Position numbers and translations under genes: made by a program. Under the pieces are notes generated by a model that was not told the DNA's origin, searched no databases, and was given only the letters and a program-made list of their open reading frames with translations. Below, piece after piece: positions 1 through 9,200 of a DNA stretch of 64,000 nt (the stretch's first letter is position 1; the number at the start of each line of letters is the position of its first letter). Where the stretch lies: contig OY759511.1 in the NCBI GenBank assembly GCA_963662395.1, forward strand, positions 4,030,001 to 4,094,000. Direction: 5' to 3'. Source of the DNA: JAPOXR01 sp963662395. GTDB taxonomy: Bacteria; Pseudomonadota; Alphaproteobacteria; Rhodobacterales; Rhodobacteraceae.

Positions 1-975
1 GGTCCTCCAGGATGCAGACCGGAACGCCAAGCTCCACCGGACATCCCGCCTTGCCCTTCGCGATCCAGCGCGTGTGCGGCTCGAAGATCGAGAACACCTT
101 CTCGTCGTGCGGGATCGTCTCGCCCTTGAGAAGACGGCGCTCCACCTGGTCAATCTGACGCTTCGCGTGCGCGATATAGCCTTCAATCTCCACGATCTCC
201 CAGGCCTTCACCCCATGCGCGGCCAGATCCGCAAGGCCCGCCTCCGCGCGCGCGGCAAGCTCGAGGCAGCGCGCAAGATATGCCTCCACATGCTCCGGAC
301 GCGCCCGCCGCGTTGCCCGCACCCTGTGGAACAACCCCCGCACCAGCCGCGTCAGGTGTTTCCACTGGCGCCAGCCGCTGACACCGCTCTCTTCCGCCGC
401 GCGGCCCGCCGCCCGGATCAGGCAGCGCATCGCGTCCCACAGGAGACTGACATCCGTCGGATAGTGCACGTCGGTCTCGACCACGAAGCTGTCACAGCGC
501 CCGACCAAGGGCGCGCCAGGCTTTTTCTCGCGACCGCATGGCTGCTCTCCACAACCAGATCATTGACCGCAACAAGCAGTTCGGGGCGCAGAAGGCTCAC
601 ATTGTCCACCAGCCTCTGGTAGCCGTAGCGGTAATCGTCCCGGACATCCCCATGGCCAAGGAACCGGCGCAAGGTCCTGTGCTCGTTCACAAGCTCGTGG
701 AGACGGTCGAAATCGCACCCGAGACCCTGCTTGATCACCCCCATCACGAGGATCCGCCACATCTCCATGCCCGGCCGGCCGACCTTCCTGTCGATGCCGG
801 GAAGGATGTGCTCGTCGAGGAGTGCGAACAGCCGGGAGCGGAAATGCCCGTCGGCGTAGAGATGCTGCAGTCCCAGCAGCAGGGCCGGGATGTCGTCCCC
901 GGATCTGCCATCGAGCCTGATGTCCTCGATGCGGACCTCGCCGAGTGTCATCTGCGGATTGCGTACCTGTCTCAT
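1..975 (-). pseudogene. ISNCY-family (ISDol1-like) transposase, frameshifted and cut by the window edge
   Basis: Read on the minus strand, the protein starts MRQVRNPQMTLGEV at 975. It runs through RPGMEMWRILVMGVIKQGL and a DNVSLLRPELL segment typical of ISNCY transposases. Near 505-530 the reading frame changes. After the shift the conserved core CDSFVVETDVHYPTD and later KVFSIFEPHTRWIAKG are found in another frame, which stays open to base 1. The first Asp of the catalytic triad lies in the second frame. A one-base indel therefore breaks the gene, unless the family uses programmed frameshifting here. The left IS end lies outside the window and I could not define the right inverted repeat. 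It is probably an inactive insertion at the edge of the element. The family call is confident and the subgroup is less so. Confidence 0.85.
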
Positions 976-1345
976 CCTTGCCTCGCGAAGAAGTGTGCAA
1001 ATCGGCCCGAATTGGGCCAAAAGGGGCTGAAAACGGGATTTCAGCCTCGATCTTCGCGGCGAAAACACCACGATTAAACACATGGAGTCAATGACTTGGT
1101 GTGTTTTCTGGCAAGCTAGTTATTACCGAAGGTGCGTGGGTTGGTCTGGCGTTTTCTCTGGCGCATTGTGACGCCGTTCGGAGGGGGCGTCCACTCGTTT
1201 ACGTGTGTCATTCTGCACACAGCCGGAGTCGACCCGGAAACGCTCGTCACTGGCCGCCAACCCATCGGTTTCATGCGCGGCCTGACAATCATCATCGTTG
1301 AGAGTTCTACCCATCGCCGGTAAATTCCTGTCCATGGAGGACACA
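976..1345. other. Intergenic, IS right flank
   Basis: About 370 bases without a convincing gene. This stretch should contain the right end of the insertion sequence and the promoter of the lipoprotein gene. I found no clear terminal inverted repeat or target duplication. Short ORFs on both strands here have no ribosome-binding site and no family signature. Confidence 0.5.
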
Positions 1346-2416
1346 ATGCTCAGGACACTCGCTTGGTCGGCCTTCCTAGTGGTGGTGGCCGGTTGTGCCG
1401 ACAGCCAGGGTGCCGACAGGCCGGACGGGCCCTTGATTGACGCCACTGCGGTGCAGTTGTTCGCTGCCGCGGCCGGGTTGACAGATCCGGGACCTCTGCA
1501 CCTGGATGGCCAGGTCGCGGCGGGGGGCGGCGATCACTCTTCTCCTTCTGACCAGATTTTCTGCCTGGAGACGGAAGGCGGCACTCCCTGGCTGCTGGTC
1601 TCGGCCGATGGATGGACACAAGCCGTCCGGGAGAAGGGCAGCCGGTTCCTGGCCGGGCGGATCGAGGCCTGGCAGGGTCATGACCCGGTGTTGTCGGCGA
1701 CGGATTTCCGCCTCGAGACCGCTCCCGACGGGATGCAGCTGGAAGGGCAGGATTTCCGCATCAATGTCCGGCATGGCCCTCTCGACGGGACGATGGCAGC
1801 CGATTCCGTGGCGGTCACCATCCAGGAGGATGCCGGAATTTCGATCCGCGTGACCGGCATCACCGGGAGGATGTCGGTCCCGGGCATGAAGTCCGGTCAG
1901 CCCATGCGACTGTCGGCCGACGGGATTGCCTTCGACGGCAACCAGCTGGCGATCGAAAGACTTTCGGCGGCACTGGGGCCGGCCATGGCCCTGGTTGTCG
2001 AATCCCTGGAATTCGGCCCCGGGCCTGGCGGAGCCCTGATCATCAATGCACGGCGCATGGCGGCTTCGCCGGAACTGATCGGCCGTTTCCGGCATCTGCA
2101 GGAGTTGCGGGGGCTGACACTGCCGCCACTGGCATTGTCCCTGGGTCTCGAGCGTCCGACCGGTGATCGCCGGCGCTACACGGCCCGGCTCGATTCGGGT
2201 GTAGCGGACATCCGGCTGGATGGATGGCTCGATGCAGGCGGCGAAATTGCTGTTACCGCGGTCGCGGCAAGGGGGCTGCTGCACCTTCTTGGCGAGGCCG
2301 GCTCCCCGGACCCGCTCTCGACCGTGGCACGAATGGGCCTGTTCTACGGCGATGTCGAGCAGGCGAACGACGAGATCCGGACTCAACCGGAGCTCCGGCA
2401 GGCAACCGGCCAATGA
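1346..2416 (+). CDS. Predicted outer-membrane lipoprotein of unknown function
   Basis: A protein of 356 residues. The start at 1346 is chosen because GGAGG (1336-1340) sits five bases upstream and because it gives a perfect lipoprotein signal: MLRT, a hydrophobic stretch, then the lipobox VAGC with Cys at about residue 16. An in-frame ATG at 1298 would bury this signal. The mature part is beta-rich, without cysteine clusters or catalytic motifs I recognise, and I know no family for it. The stop overlaps the start of the next gene (ATGATGA arrangement), so the two are co-translated. It is plausibly a cell-envelope component of the transfer apparatus, but that is inferred only from context. Confidence 0.75.
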   Translation: MLRTLAWSAFLVVVAGCADSQGADRPDGPLIDATAVQLFAAAAGLTDPGPLHLDGQVAAGGGDHSSPSDQIFCLETEGGTPWLLVSADGWTQAVREKGSRFLAGRIEAWQGHDPVLSATDFRLETAPDGMQLEGQDFRINVRHGPLDGTMAADSVAVTIQEDAGISIRVTGITGRMSVPGMKSGQPMRLSADGIAFDGNQLAIERLSAALGPAMALVVESLEFGPGPGGALIINARRMAASPELIGRFRHLQELRGLTLPPLALSLGLERPTGDRRRYTARLDSGVADIRLDGWLDAGGEIAVTAVAARGLLHLLGEAGSPDPLSTVARMGLFYGDVEQANDEIRTQPELRQATGQ

Positions 2417-3024
2417 TGATCGGGCGCAGGCAGCTGCTGGCAGGTTCGGCTGCCTGGCTTGCCGGTCCGGCCCTGGCGAGCAACAATCCGCCAGGGCCGG
2501 ATATTCCGCCCTGGCCGCCAGCGCCGGCCCGACCTCGAAGCCTGCTGGACCAGATGATCGGCACTGTCCCGCCGCGACTGGAGATGGTCTGCCCACACAC
2601 GGGGGAGAACTGGTCCGGCTGGTTTTTCAACACCGCTGCGGGCCATTACGATCACGCTGCTCTCAACTCGCTCGAATGGTTCGTCAGGGACTGGCGGGAG
2701 AGCATCCGGGTGAAGATCTGCGTGCGCTTGTACTGGTCCCTGGCAGCCGCCACTCATGATGCCGTGACGTCCGGCTCGGCAGGTGTGGTCGAGTTGCTGT
2801 CCGGTTACCGGACTCCGCGGACAAATGCGTCGCTGCCGAATGCCGCAAGGGACAGCTTCCACATGTACGGACGAGCGATGGACATCCGGATTCCCGGCAT
2901 CGGCGTGGAGCGCCTCGCGGACTACATGGAACACCTAGAGGTCGGCGGTGTCGGCCGGTACCGCGATGACGGTTTCGTGCACATCGATTCAGGACGGGTG
3001 CGTCGCTGGAGCGGTCAGGCATGA
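2413..3024 (+). CDS. DUF882 / M15-like murein peptidase, exported
   Basis: A 203-residue protein with a Tat-like signal (MMIGRRQLLAGSAAWLAGPA, then ALA). The body contains the DUF882/YcbK pattern: the GHYDHAALNSLEWFVRDWR region, ELLSGYRTPRTNASL, then SFHMYGRAMDIRI with the zinc-ligand-type His and Asp, and a terminal GFVHID. This family is related to peptidase M15 (D,D-/L,D-carboxypeptidase fold) and acts on peptidoglycan in the periplasm. It overlaps the upstream lipoprotein gene by four bases. In a conjugative element such an enzyme could open the cell wall for the pilus or channel, a job done by a transglycosylase in R64. Family call firm, role inferred. Confidence 0.8.
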   Translation: MMIGRRQLLAGSAAWLAGPALASNNPPGPDIPPWPPAPARPRSLLDQMIGTVPPRLEMVCPHTGENWSGWFFNTAAGHYDHAALNSLEWFVRDWRESIRVKICVRLYWSLAAATHDAVTSGSAGVVELLSGYRTPRTNASLPNAARDSFHMYGRAMDIRIPGIGVERLADYMEHLEVGGVGRYRDDGFVHIDSGRVRRWSGQA

Positions 3025-3121
3025 TGGCGGTGCCTGTCGAGCGGTGATGGCAACCTGCCTTCCGCCGGTGTCCGTGCCGACGATGGAAATCCGGCTGCAA
3101 CCGGGTCGATTGGCTCCCGCC

Positions 3122-4708
3122 TTACGACGCAGCCGGCGCGGCAGCGGAATCTCCGCCACCATCCGCGGGCGCATCACGCAGATCCGGCACCAGCTCGACC
3201 GCCGCATCGCTGATGATGGCCTCGAGCGCCAGGCCGATCCGGCCCTGGATCACCTCCCGACGCTTCCGATCGTCGGTTTTCAGCCGCAGTGATGTCCCGG
3301 CCAACTCGCTGACACGCTCGCCGAGGGCTTTCATTGCCTTGTCCGGATCGATGGGCCCTGCCTCGGTCGGCGGCTTGTCGAGCAGGCGGCCGATCGCGTC
3401 CCATATTTCCTTCTTCTCCACCTTGGTGGCCAGCTGGACCCGGATATGTTCGATCGCTGCCAGCAGGCCGGCGGCGCAGGCCGTGCCACTTGCCGCGCGG
3501 AATTCGTCCGGGTCGAATCCGAGCCCTGCCAGCTCGGCTGCCGAACAGGTCCGGTTCAACTCTGCATGGCACAGACCGGACAGCGCCTGTGTCCGGGTCG
3601 TGCGGCCAGCGGGCGGCAGCTGCCGCCTGAGCAATTCCTCCAGCGCCCCCCTTGCCCTCGTCTCGTGCTCCCTGCTGGCGGCCACGACCATGGCGGCGAT
3701 CCAGGCGGTGGCCAGTGTTTCCGACTCCGCGGCTGGAGGAGGGCCAACCCGTTGCCTGGCCGTCGGAACGCTGGCTAGCGGAGCCCTGCCGGTCAGGACG
3801 TGCTCCCGCCAGGCCTCCCGGGCACGTTTCTCGGCCTGAATCGCGTTTTCGATCGACGGTGTCACCTCACGGAAATGCCAGAGATGCTCCTCCTGGTCGA
3901 AGATACAGAAGCCGACGGTCGACGGCCGCTGGCCGGCCCGCACGCAGTGCATGAACTGGATGGACAATCGCAGCACGGCTTCATCGGGAATGATTCCGGC
4001 AGCGACTTGGCCGGCATGCTTGCGGCCCGGGTAGAGGTATTCGACCAGCGCCAGCCTTCCATGGCCGAAGGAGGATGGCTCTCTCAGCAGGCCCGGCAGC
4101 CAGCTGGCGCCAGGATGTGCCTCCAGATGACGTGCGAGCCTGCCTGTTGCCGTGTTGCAATCCGTCCAGCCGGCATTCGGATTCAGCCCGGTGCCGCCTT
4201 GCCACGAACATTTCATGAACAGACGCCGGCGCAGGCTTCGCCACTTTCCAGGCCAGCTGGCTGATCCCTGCACCCGAAGCAGTTTTTCCTGCACCGTCCG
4301 CTGCAAGTGCCAGGCTCCATCGGGGCCGGGGGAGCAGAACCGGCCGATCTCGGCCGGGGTGAACATGGTCAGCGCCGCGATCTCGTCTGACAGGATACCG
4401 ACCACCTCGTGCCATTGGTTGTAACCCGGGCCGTCCCACGCGCTCGGCCGAGATGAGCCCGGGTTTCCCGTCGGGTCCGGAATGCGCCAGCTGCGCGCCA
4501 CCGCGGCCATGACCGATTCAACCGCCTCTTCCGTCCAGTCCTCCATGGCCGATCGTTCGATGTGGCCGGCCTGCTCGAGGCCGCTGAGGTATTCCAGCAT
4601 ATGGGCGGCGACGGCTTCGGCGCGGGCTCGGCCGTCCGGATGCGCGTTGAAGTCAAGCTTGATGAGAGAGTGAATGGGTCCGTCCTCCTGCTGATCCGGT
4701 CTTCGCAT
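3122..4708 (-). CDS. Hypothetical protein, 528 aa, no recognised domain
   Basis: The start at 4708 (MRRPDQQEDG) follows a GGTGG a few bases upstream. Frames extending further read into the divergent promoter region. The protein is rich in Ala, Arg and Trp, has no signal peptide or membrane segment, and ends in a low-complexity Ala/Gly tail. I see no catalytic motif. It is divergent from the long plus-strand operon that begins at 4842, so the roughly 130 bases between them should hold both promoters. Codon use matches the backbone. A regulator or accessory transfer protein is possible but unsupported. Confidence 0.6.
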   Translation of the reverse strand: MRRPDQQEDGPIHSLIKLDFNAHPDGRARAEAVAAHMLEYLSGLEQAGHIERSAMEDWTEEAVESVMAAVARSWRIPDPTGNPGSSRPSAWDGPGYNQWHEVVGILSDEIAALTMFTPAEIGRFCSPGPDGAWHLQRTVQEKLLRVQGSASWPGKWRSLRRRLFMKCSWQGGTGLNPNAGWTDCNTATGRLARHLEAHPGASWLPGLLREPSSFGHGRLALVEYLYPGRKHAGQVAAGIIPDEAVLRLSIQFMHCVRAGQRPSTVGFCIFDQEEHLWHFREVTPSIENAIQAEKRAREAWREHVLTGRAPLASVPTARQRVGPPPAAESETLATAWIAAMVVAASREHETRARGALEELLRRQLPPAGRTTRTQALSGLCHAELNRTCSAAELAGLGFDPDEFRAASGTACAAGLLAAIEHIRVQLATKVEKKEIWDAIGRLLDKPPTEAGPIDPDKAMKALGERVSELAGTSLRLKTDDRKRREVIQGRIGLALEAIISDAAVELVPDLRDAPADGGGDSAAAPAAS

Positions 4709-4841
4709 TATCCACCGGAAGCGCATGCCAGGCGAAATTGCCGAAATTGCCGATTGTCTTTCGCGCTGCATGCGGGCGCAGCCTAGGATGACAGGGGCAG
4801 CGGGAATCGAGGTGCTGCCGGGATCAGCAGGAGACATGGGA

Positions 4842-6275
4842 ATGCCAAGACAAATCGACCTCAAGGACAGTGAACAACTCCCGCCGCAGCTGCGGCTGGA
4901 GGGATGCCTGGTGGATCCGGAGACGGGTGACGAGTTCGAGTGCTGGATGGATTTCATCCGCGAATCAGGAAATCACCAGGACAACCAGCTCCTGGAGCTG
5001 GCCCGGCGATACGACTGCATTCCGGGCTCGCTGCTCTGCGTGCCGAAGGATGACGACCAGCGGCCGGAGATCTGGGGGCCGCACGAGTTTCACGGCCCGG
5101 ACTTCATGCTGACCGTGACGACCCGATATGCCGATGTTCCCGACGGCGAGGAACGGCCGGAAATACGGGTCGATCCCTTCACCGTGACCGGCTGGGACGC
5201 TCTCCGGACACTGGCCCTGACCGATGACCAGGCAGCGCCGGCCGCCATGGCGTGGGTCACGGAAATCAACGCGCTTCTGACCCGGGTCGGTGCGGCACTC
5301 GAGGTGAATTCCGAGGCCGACCTTTCCACCGGGCTGGTGGCGCAGTTCCTTTGCTGCCGGATTGCCGACCGGGTCGAGGTGGCCGAACTGCCGACCGGGA
5401 TCGATTATGACATGGTCACCCGCTATTGCGCCGCCAGCCAGCTGAGACGGGAGCTTGCACAGTTCTCCGGAAGCCTGGCACTGGCCGGCGCCGATCACGA
5501 TCACGAGACCGGCCCCCTGGATCACGCCATCCGCGTCCAGGCAGAACAGCCGCCGGAGAGGGGGTTGGCAGAGATTCTCGGCCATGATGTGGCGGCGCGG
5601 ATGGGGGTTGATTCCGGCTCGCGGTTCCGGGGCATGTTCATGAAGGACGCGGCATCGGCCTCGGCTGCATCCACGCTTTCACGACGCAACGATACCCTGG
5701 TCCGACGACTGTTTGCGCCGTTGACCAGGACGCCGGTCGAGCAGATCATCTGCGGTCTTGCGCCGCCTGAAGTCCATGAGACGATCAGTGCCCGGTTGCA
5801 GGAATCGGCCGAGGGGCGGGGAGGTCCGGCGCTGCTTGACTCCGTCGAGAGCCACTGGCTGCGGCAGGTGGCCGCCGAGTGCAGGAATATCCTGGCGGAT
5901 GTGTTCGGAGGGAGCTACCGGCCCGAGGTCGACATGTGGGACATCGACGGCCACGACATCATGGTCGTGAAGGATTTCGGCGGCTGTTACGTCTATTCCT
6001 GGCCCTCGGCCGACCGCAACGTCGTTTTTGCGCCGGATGGCGAGGTCGCTATCCCGATGGTCGATCCGTCGGAATGTCCGACGGCTGAAGAGTTGACGCA
6101 ACTCAACCAGCAAGTGGCTCGGGTCTACATGATGATGGCGGAGCCTTGGCCGGACAGGGCGGTGTCAAGGACGGTTCGCGGCGAGGTGACCGCCGGCAAG
6201 ATCGCAATTCCCGTCGATGCGACTGTCCAACGGCCGGCCGAACCGGATCCGGACAGCGAATCCCTGGACATGTAG
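4842..6275 (+). CDS. Hypothetical protein, 477 aa, first gene of helicase operon
   Basis: Start at 4842 (MPRQIDLKDS) with AGGAG ending eight bases upstream. An ATG six bases earlier is also possible. The protein is acidic and soluble. Its middle part contains many Asp/Glu and the C-terminal part has WDIDGHDIMVVKDFGG followed by VYSWPSADRNVVFAPDGEV, which looks like a beta-rich domain. I do not recognise a family. It is followed after 15 bases by the giant helicase gene, so the two are probably co-transcribed and may act together in DNA processing. Confidence 0.6.
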   Translation: MPRQIDLKDSEQLPPQLRLEGCLVDPETGDEFECWMDFIRESGNHQDNQLLELARRYDCIPGSLLCVPKDDDQRPEIWGPHEFHGPDFMLTVTTRYADVPDGEERPEIRVDPFTVTGWDALRTLALTDDQAAPAAMAWVTEINALLTRVGAALEVNSEADLSTGLVAQFLCCRIADRVEVAELPTGIDYDMVTRYCAASQLRRELAQFSGSLALAGADHDHETGPLDHAIRVQAEQPPERGLAEILGHDVAARMGVDSGSRFRGMFMKDAASASAASTLSRRNDTLVRRLFAPLTRTPVEQIICGLAPPEVHETISARLQESAEGRGGPALLDSVESHWLRQVAAECRNILADVFGGSYRPEVDMWDIDGHDIMVVKDFGGCYVYSWPSADRNVVFAPDGEVAIPMVDPSECPTAEELTQLNQQVARVYMMMAEPWPDRAVSRTVRGEVTAGKIAIPVDATVQRPAEPDPDSESLDM

Positions 6276-6290
6276 GAGAGGAAATCCGCG

Positions 6291-9200
6291 ATGGCACGCT
6301 GGTGGGTTTTTCCCTCGAGGGCACCAATCAGGCTGTTCTTCCGGCGCCGCGCCGCAGATGAACTGCAATATGTCGTGCGTACCGTGGGGAAGGTGGATCC
6401 CGGCCTCGACCGGGCGGCCTGGAAGCAGGCCGGTGTCATGGCGGGCACCTGGGTGGCGGCCGGAAGGGGGCCGCCACCGGTTCCGGCCCGCCGCTGGCGG
6501 GCACTGGGCGGCAAGCTGGAGGAGTTGAGCGACGCCGGGATTCGTCGCCGCTACGAACTCGCGGATTGCCCGAATGCCGCCGTGCCGCTCGGCCTCAACA
6601 AGGTCGGCGAGGAGATTCGCGAGCATGAGGGGCGCAGATGGATTCTGCGCCAGGGGGCGGGATTCGAGGACAGCTGGCTGGGAGATGAAATTGCCCACCG
6701 GCCGGAGCGGGCCTTGCGTTTCGGCTCCAGGCAGGCGTGGAACGGCCTGGCCGGGCACCTGGTCGGCCGCGCCAGCCGCGGGCAACTGGCACTGGACGGC
6801 GACGAACTGGATGCGCTGGCGGCGGCGCTGGTGGACCCGGGCCGGCGGCCGTCATTCCGGCCATGGACCGGTGATCCCGCCGAATCGCGGGATCTCCTGC
6901 TCGCGGAAATGCGGGCGGCCAGCCTGGCACCGACTGCGGAAGGCGGCCGGCCGCAATGGGTCGAGGCGACGGCTCTCGAGCGGGCGATACCGGCGTTGCG
7001 ACGCGGCACCGACGATGATCCGTCGCTGTCGATGGCAGCCGCCGTGGCCGGTGCCGCTGGTGCGTTGAGGGAGTGTCGACTGGTGGGGCCGCCGGCCGAT
7101 TCGGCCTGGGGAGACCTGTTTGGCGACGAGAATGCCATCAACCGGATCGTCGATGCCAGGCGAATGGCTATTTCCGCCGCTGCGCGGCTGCTGGACGAGC
7201 AGACCGAGGATGCGCCGGGCCGGGTGTTCGGCATGCTTCCCGGCGATCCGGACCATCCGGACATCGAGCACGCCCTGAGGAATATCGCCTGCCGGCGCGG
7301 GATCGAGGCGGTGCTGCACCTGCCGGCCCTGGCGGTTCCGGACGAGCCGGACGGCATGACGCTGATCGCCGCCGGCCAGTTGCGACCCGAGAGGCTGGCC
7401 GAGCCGCCACCGCAGGCAATGCGGGTCATTCGCGGCGAGGTGACTGGTGACCTGCGGCGCTGGTTGGACGAGGCCATCCGCGGCCGGGCCCGGTTGGCTG
7501 GAGAGGATGCTTCGGAGGCGCGCCAGGCTCCTTACGTTCCGATGTCGCGACTCGGCCAGGCCAGGTGCACCATCGCCAGGTCGCACCAGGTGGCGGCCTC
7601 GATTGCCGGTCGGAACCTGGTGACCCGTCGCGGTCCGGTCGATGATTTCGCGGCCAGGATCCTCGGTACCGATCCGGCGGGTCTCGAGGCCCGCTACTCG
7701 CCGGAACAGATCGATGCGATTGCCATGGCGGAAGATGCGTATCTGCGCGGCCGGGCTTTCCTGCTCGGTGATCAGACCGGCACCGGCAAGGGCCGGGCAT
7801 GTGCCGGAATGGCAATTTCCTGGCTGCGACGGAATCCCGATCATCGGGTGGTCTACATGACGCTGGGCAATGTCGCCGGCGACGTCATGCGGGACCTCAG
7901 GGCCACCAATGCACTCGACGTGACCGAACGACCGGTGCTGCTGGGCAACGACATGCCCGAGATGCATGACGCGCACACCCCCGGCGGGGCCGAGCGACGG
8001 GCAATCCTCGAATCGCGCGCCTTCCCCGACGGCGCCAGGTTCGTGGTTTGCACCTACTCCTCGCTGCAGATGGCTCAACCCGGCGATCTCGGCAAGACGC
8101 CTGCCGAGCGCCGGGGGGCTGAATGGTTTGCCGAGGTGGCGGATGACCCGAACACCATGGTGATCCTCGACGAATCACAAATGGCCATCAATCCGCTCTC
8201 GAACCTGGGGATGACCATGCGGACCGGCATTGCCAATGCCGGCCGGGTGGCGTTCGCGACCGCGACCGCGATGCGCTCTGCGGCCGGGGTCGATCTCTAC
8301 CGCCATCTGATGCCCGAATCACTGCAGGAGTTGCCGCGGTTCGAAGGCCGGATCCAGCGATCGCTGGGCCTGGTGGGCGAGACGGCCCAGGAGAGTTTCA
8401 TCACCATGCTCACCGAGGATGGTGTCATGCTGCGCCGGGATCACGATACCGGCCTGGTGCCGTACAGCGTGGACACGCCCAGCGAGACCGAGTCGGCGCT
8501 CAACCGGGAGGCCATGCGGCAGGTTGCCGTGTTGGCCGAAAGGTTGATGGATCTGTCCCGGGGCGTGAACCGGTGGTACCGGGTTGCCTGTCACCATCTC
8601 GAGGAGCGGGCGGAAGGCGGCTTCCGGCCGGCGGCCGAAACTCTCGAGGCCATGATGACCGGCGGATTCGGGGGCCCGCTGGACCAGATCGCCCGGGCGA
8701 CCCTGGTGGCGTTGAAGGTGCCCCAGGCCGTGCGGCTGGCGGAGACCGAGATTCGGAAGGGCCGCAAGCCGATGATTTCCATGTCATCGACGGCCGGGAC
8801 TTTCATGGAGCGTGTCTGCAATGGCGAGGTTGTGCCCCCCGAGGACCGGCCGCTCGATCTCCGGGACCACCTGCGCGCCATCGCCGCCAGGAGTTGCCTC
8901 GTGACCGGCCTGGCCCGCATCGATCGCATTCGCGGGATCGAGGTCGAGGGCGACCGTCTCGATCTCCGGGATCACAGCGGCAGGATCCGTGATCTCTGGC
9001 GAGAGGTTTCGGAGGCGGTTGAAGCCATGCCGGCCGGGCTGCCGGTATCGCCCGGCGATGCATTGCGGGATGGCCTGCAGCGGGCGGGAATCAGCTCTGG
9101 TGAAATCACGGGAAGGGAGTTCTGCATCGATGCCGGCGGCGAGGTGGTCCGCCGCGCCAAGCCGCACAAACAGGAGATCGGCCGACAATACAATGCCGGC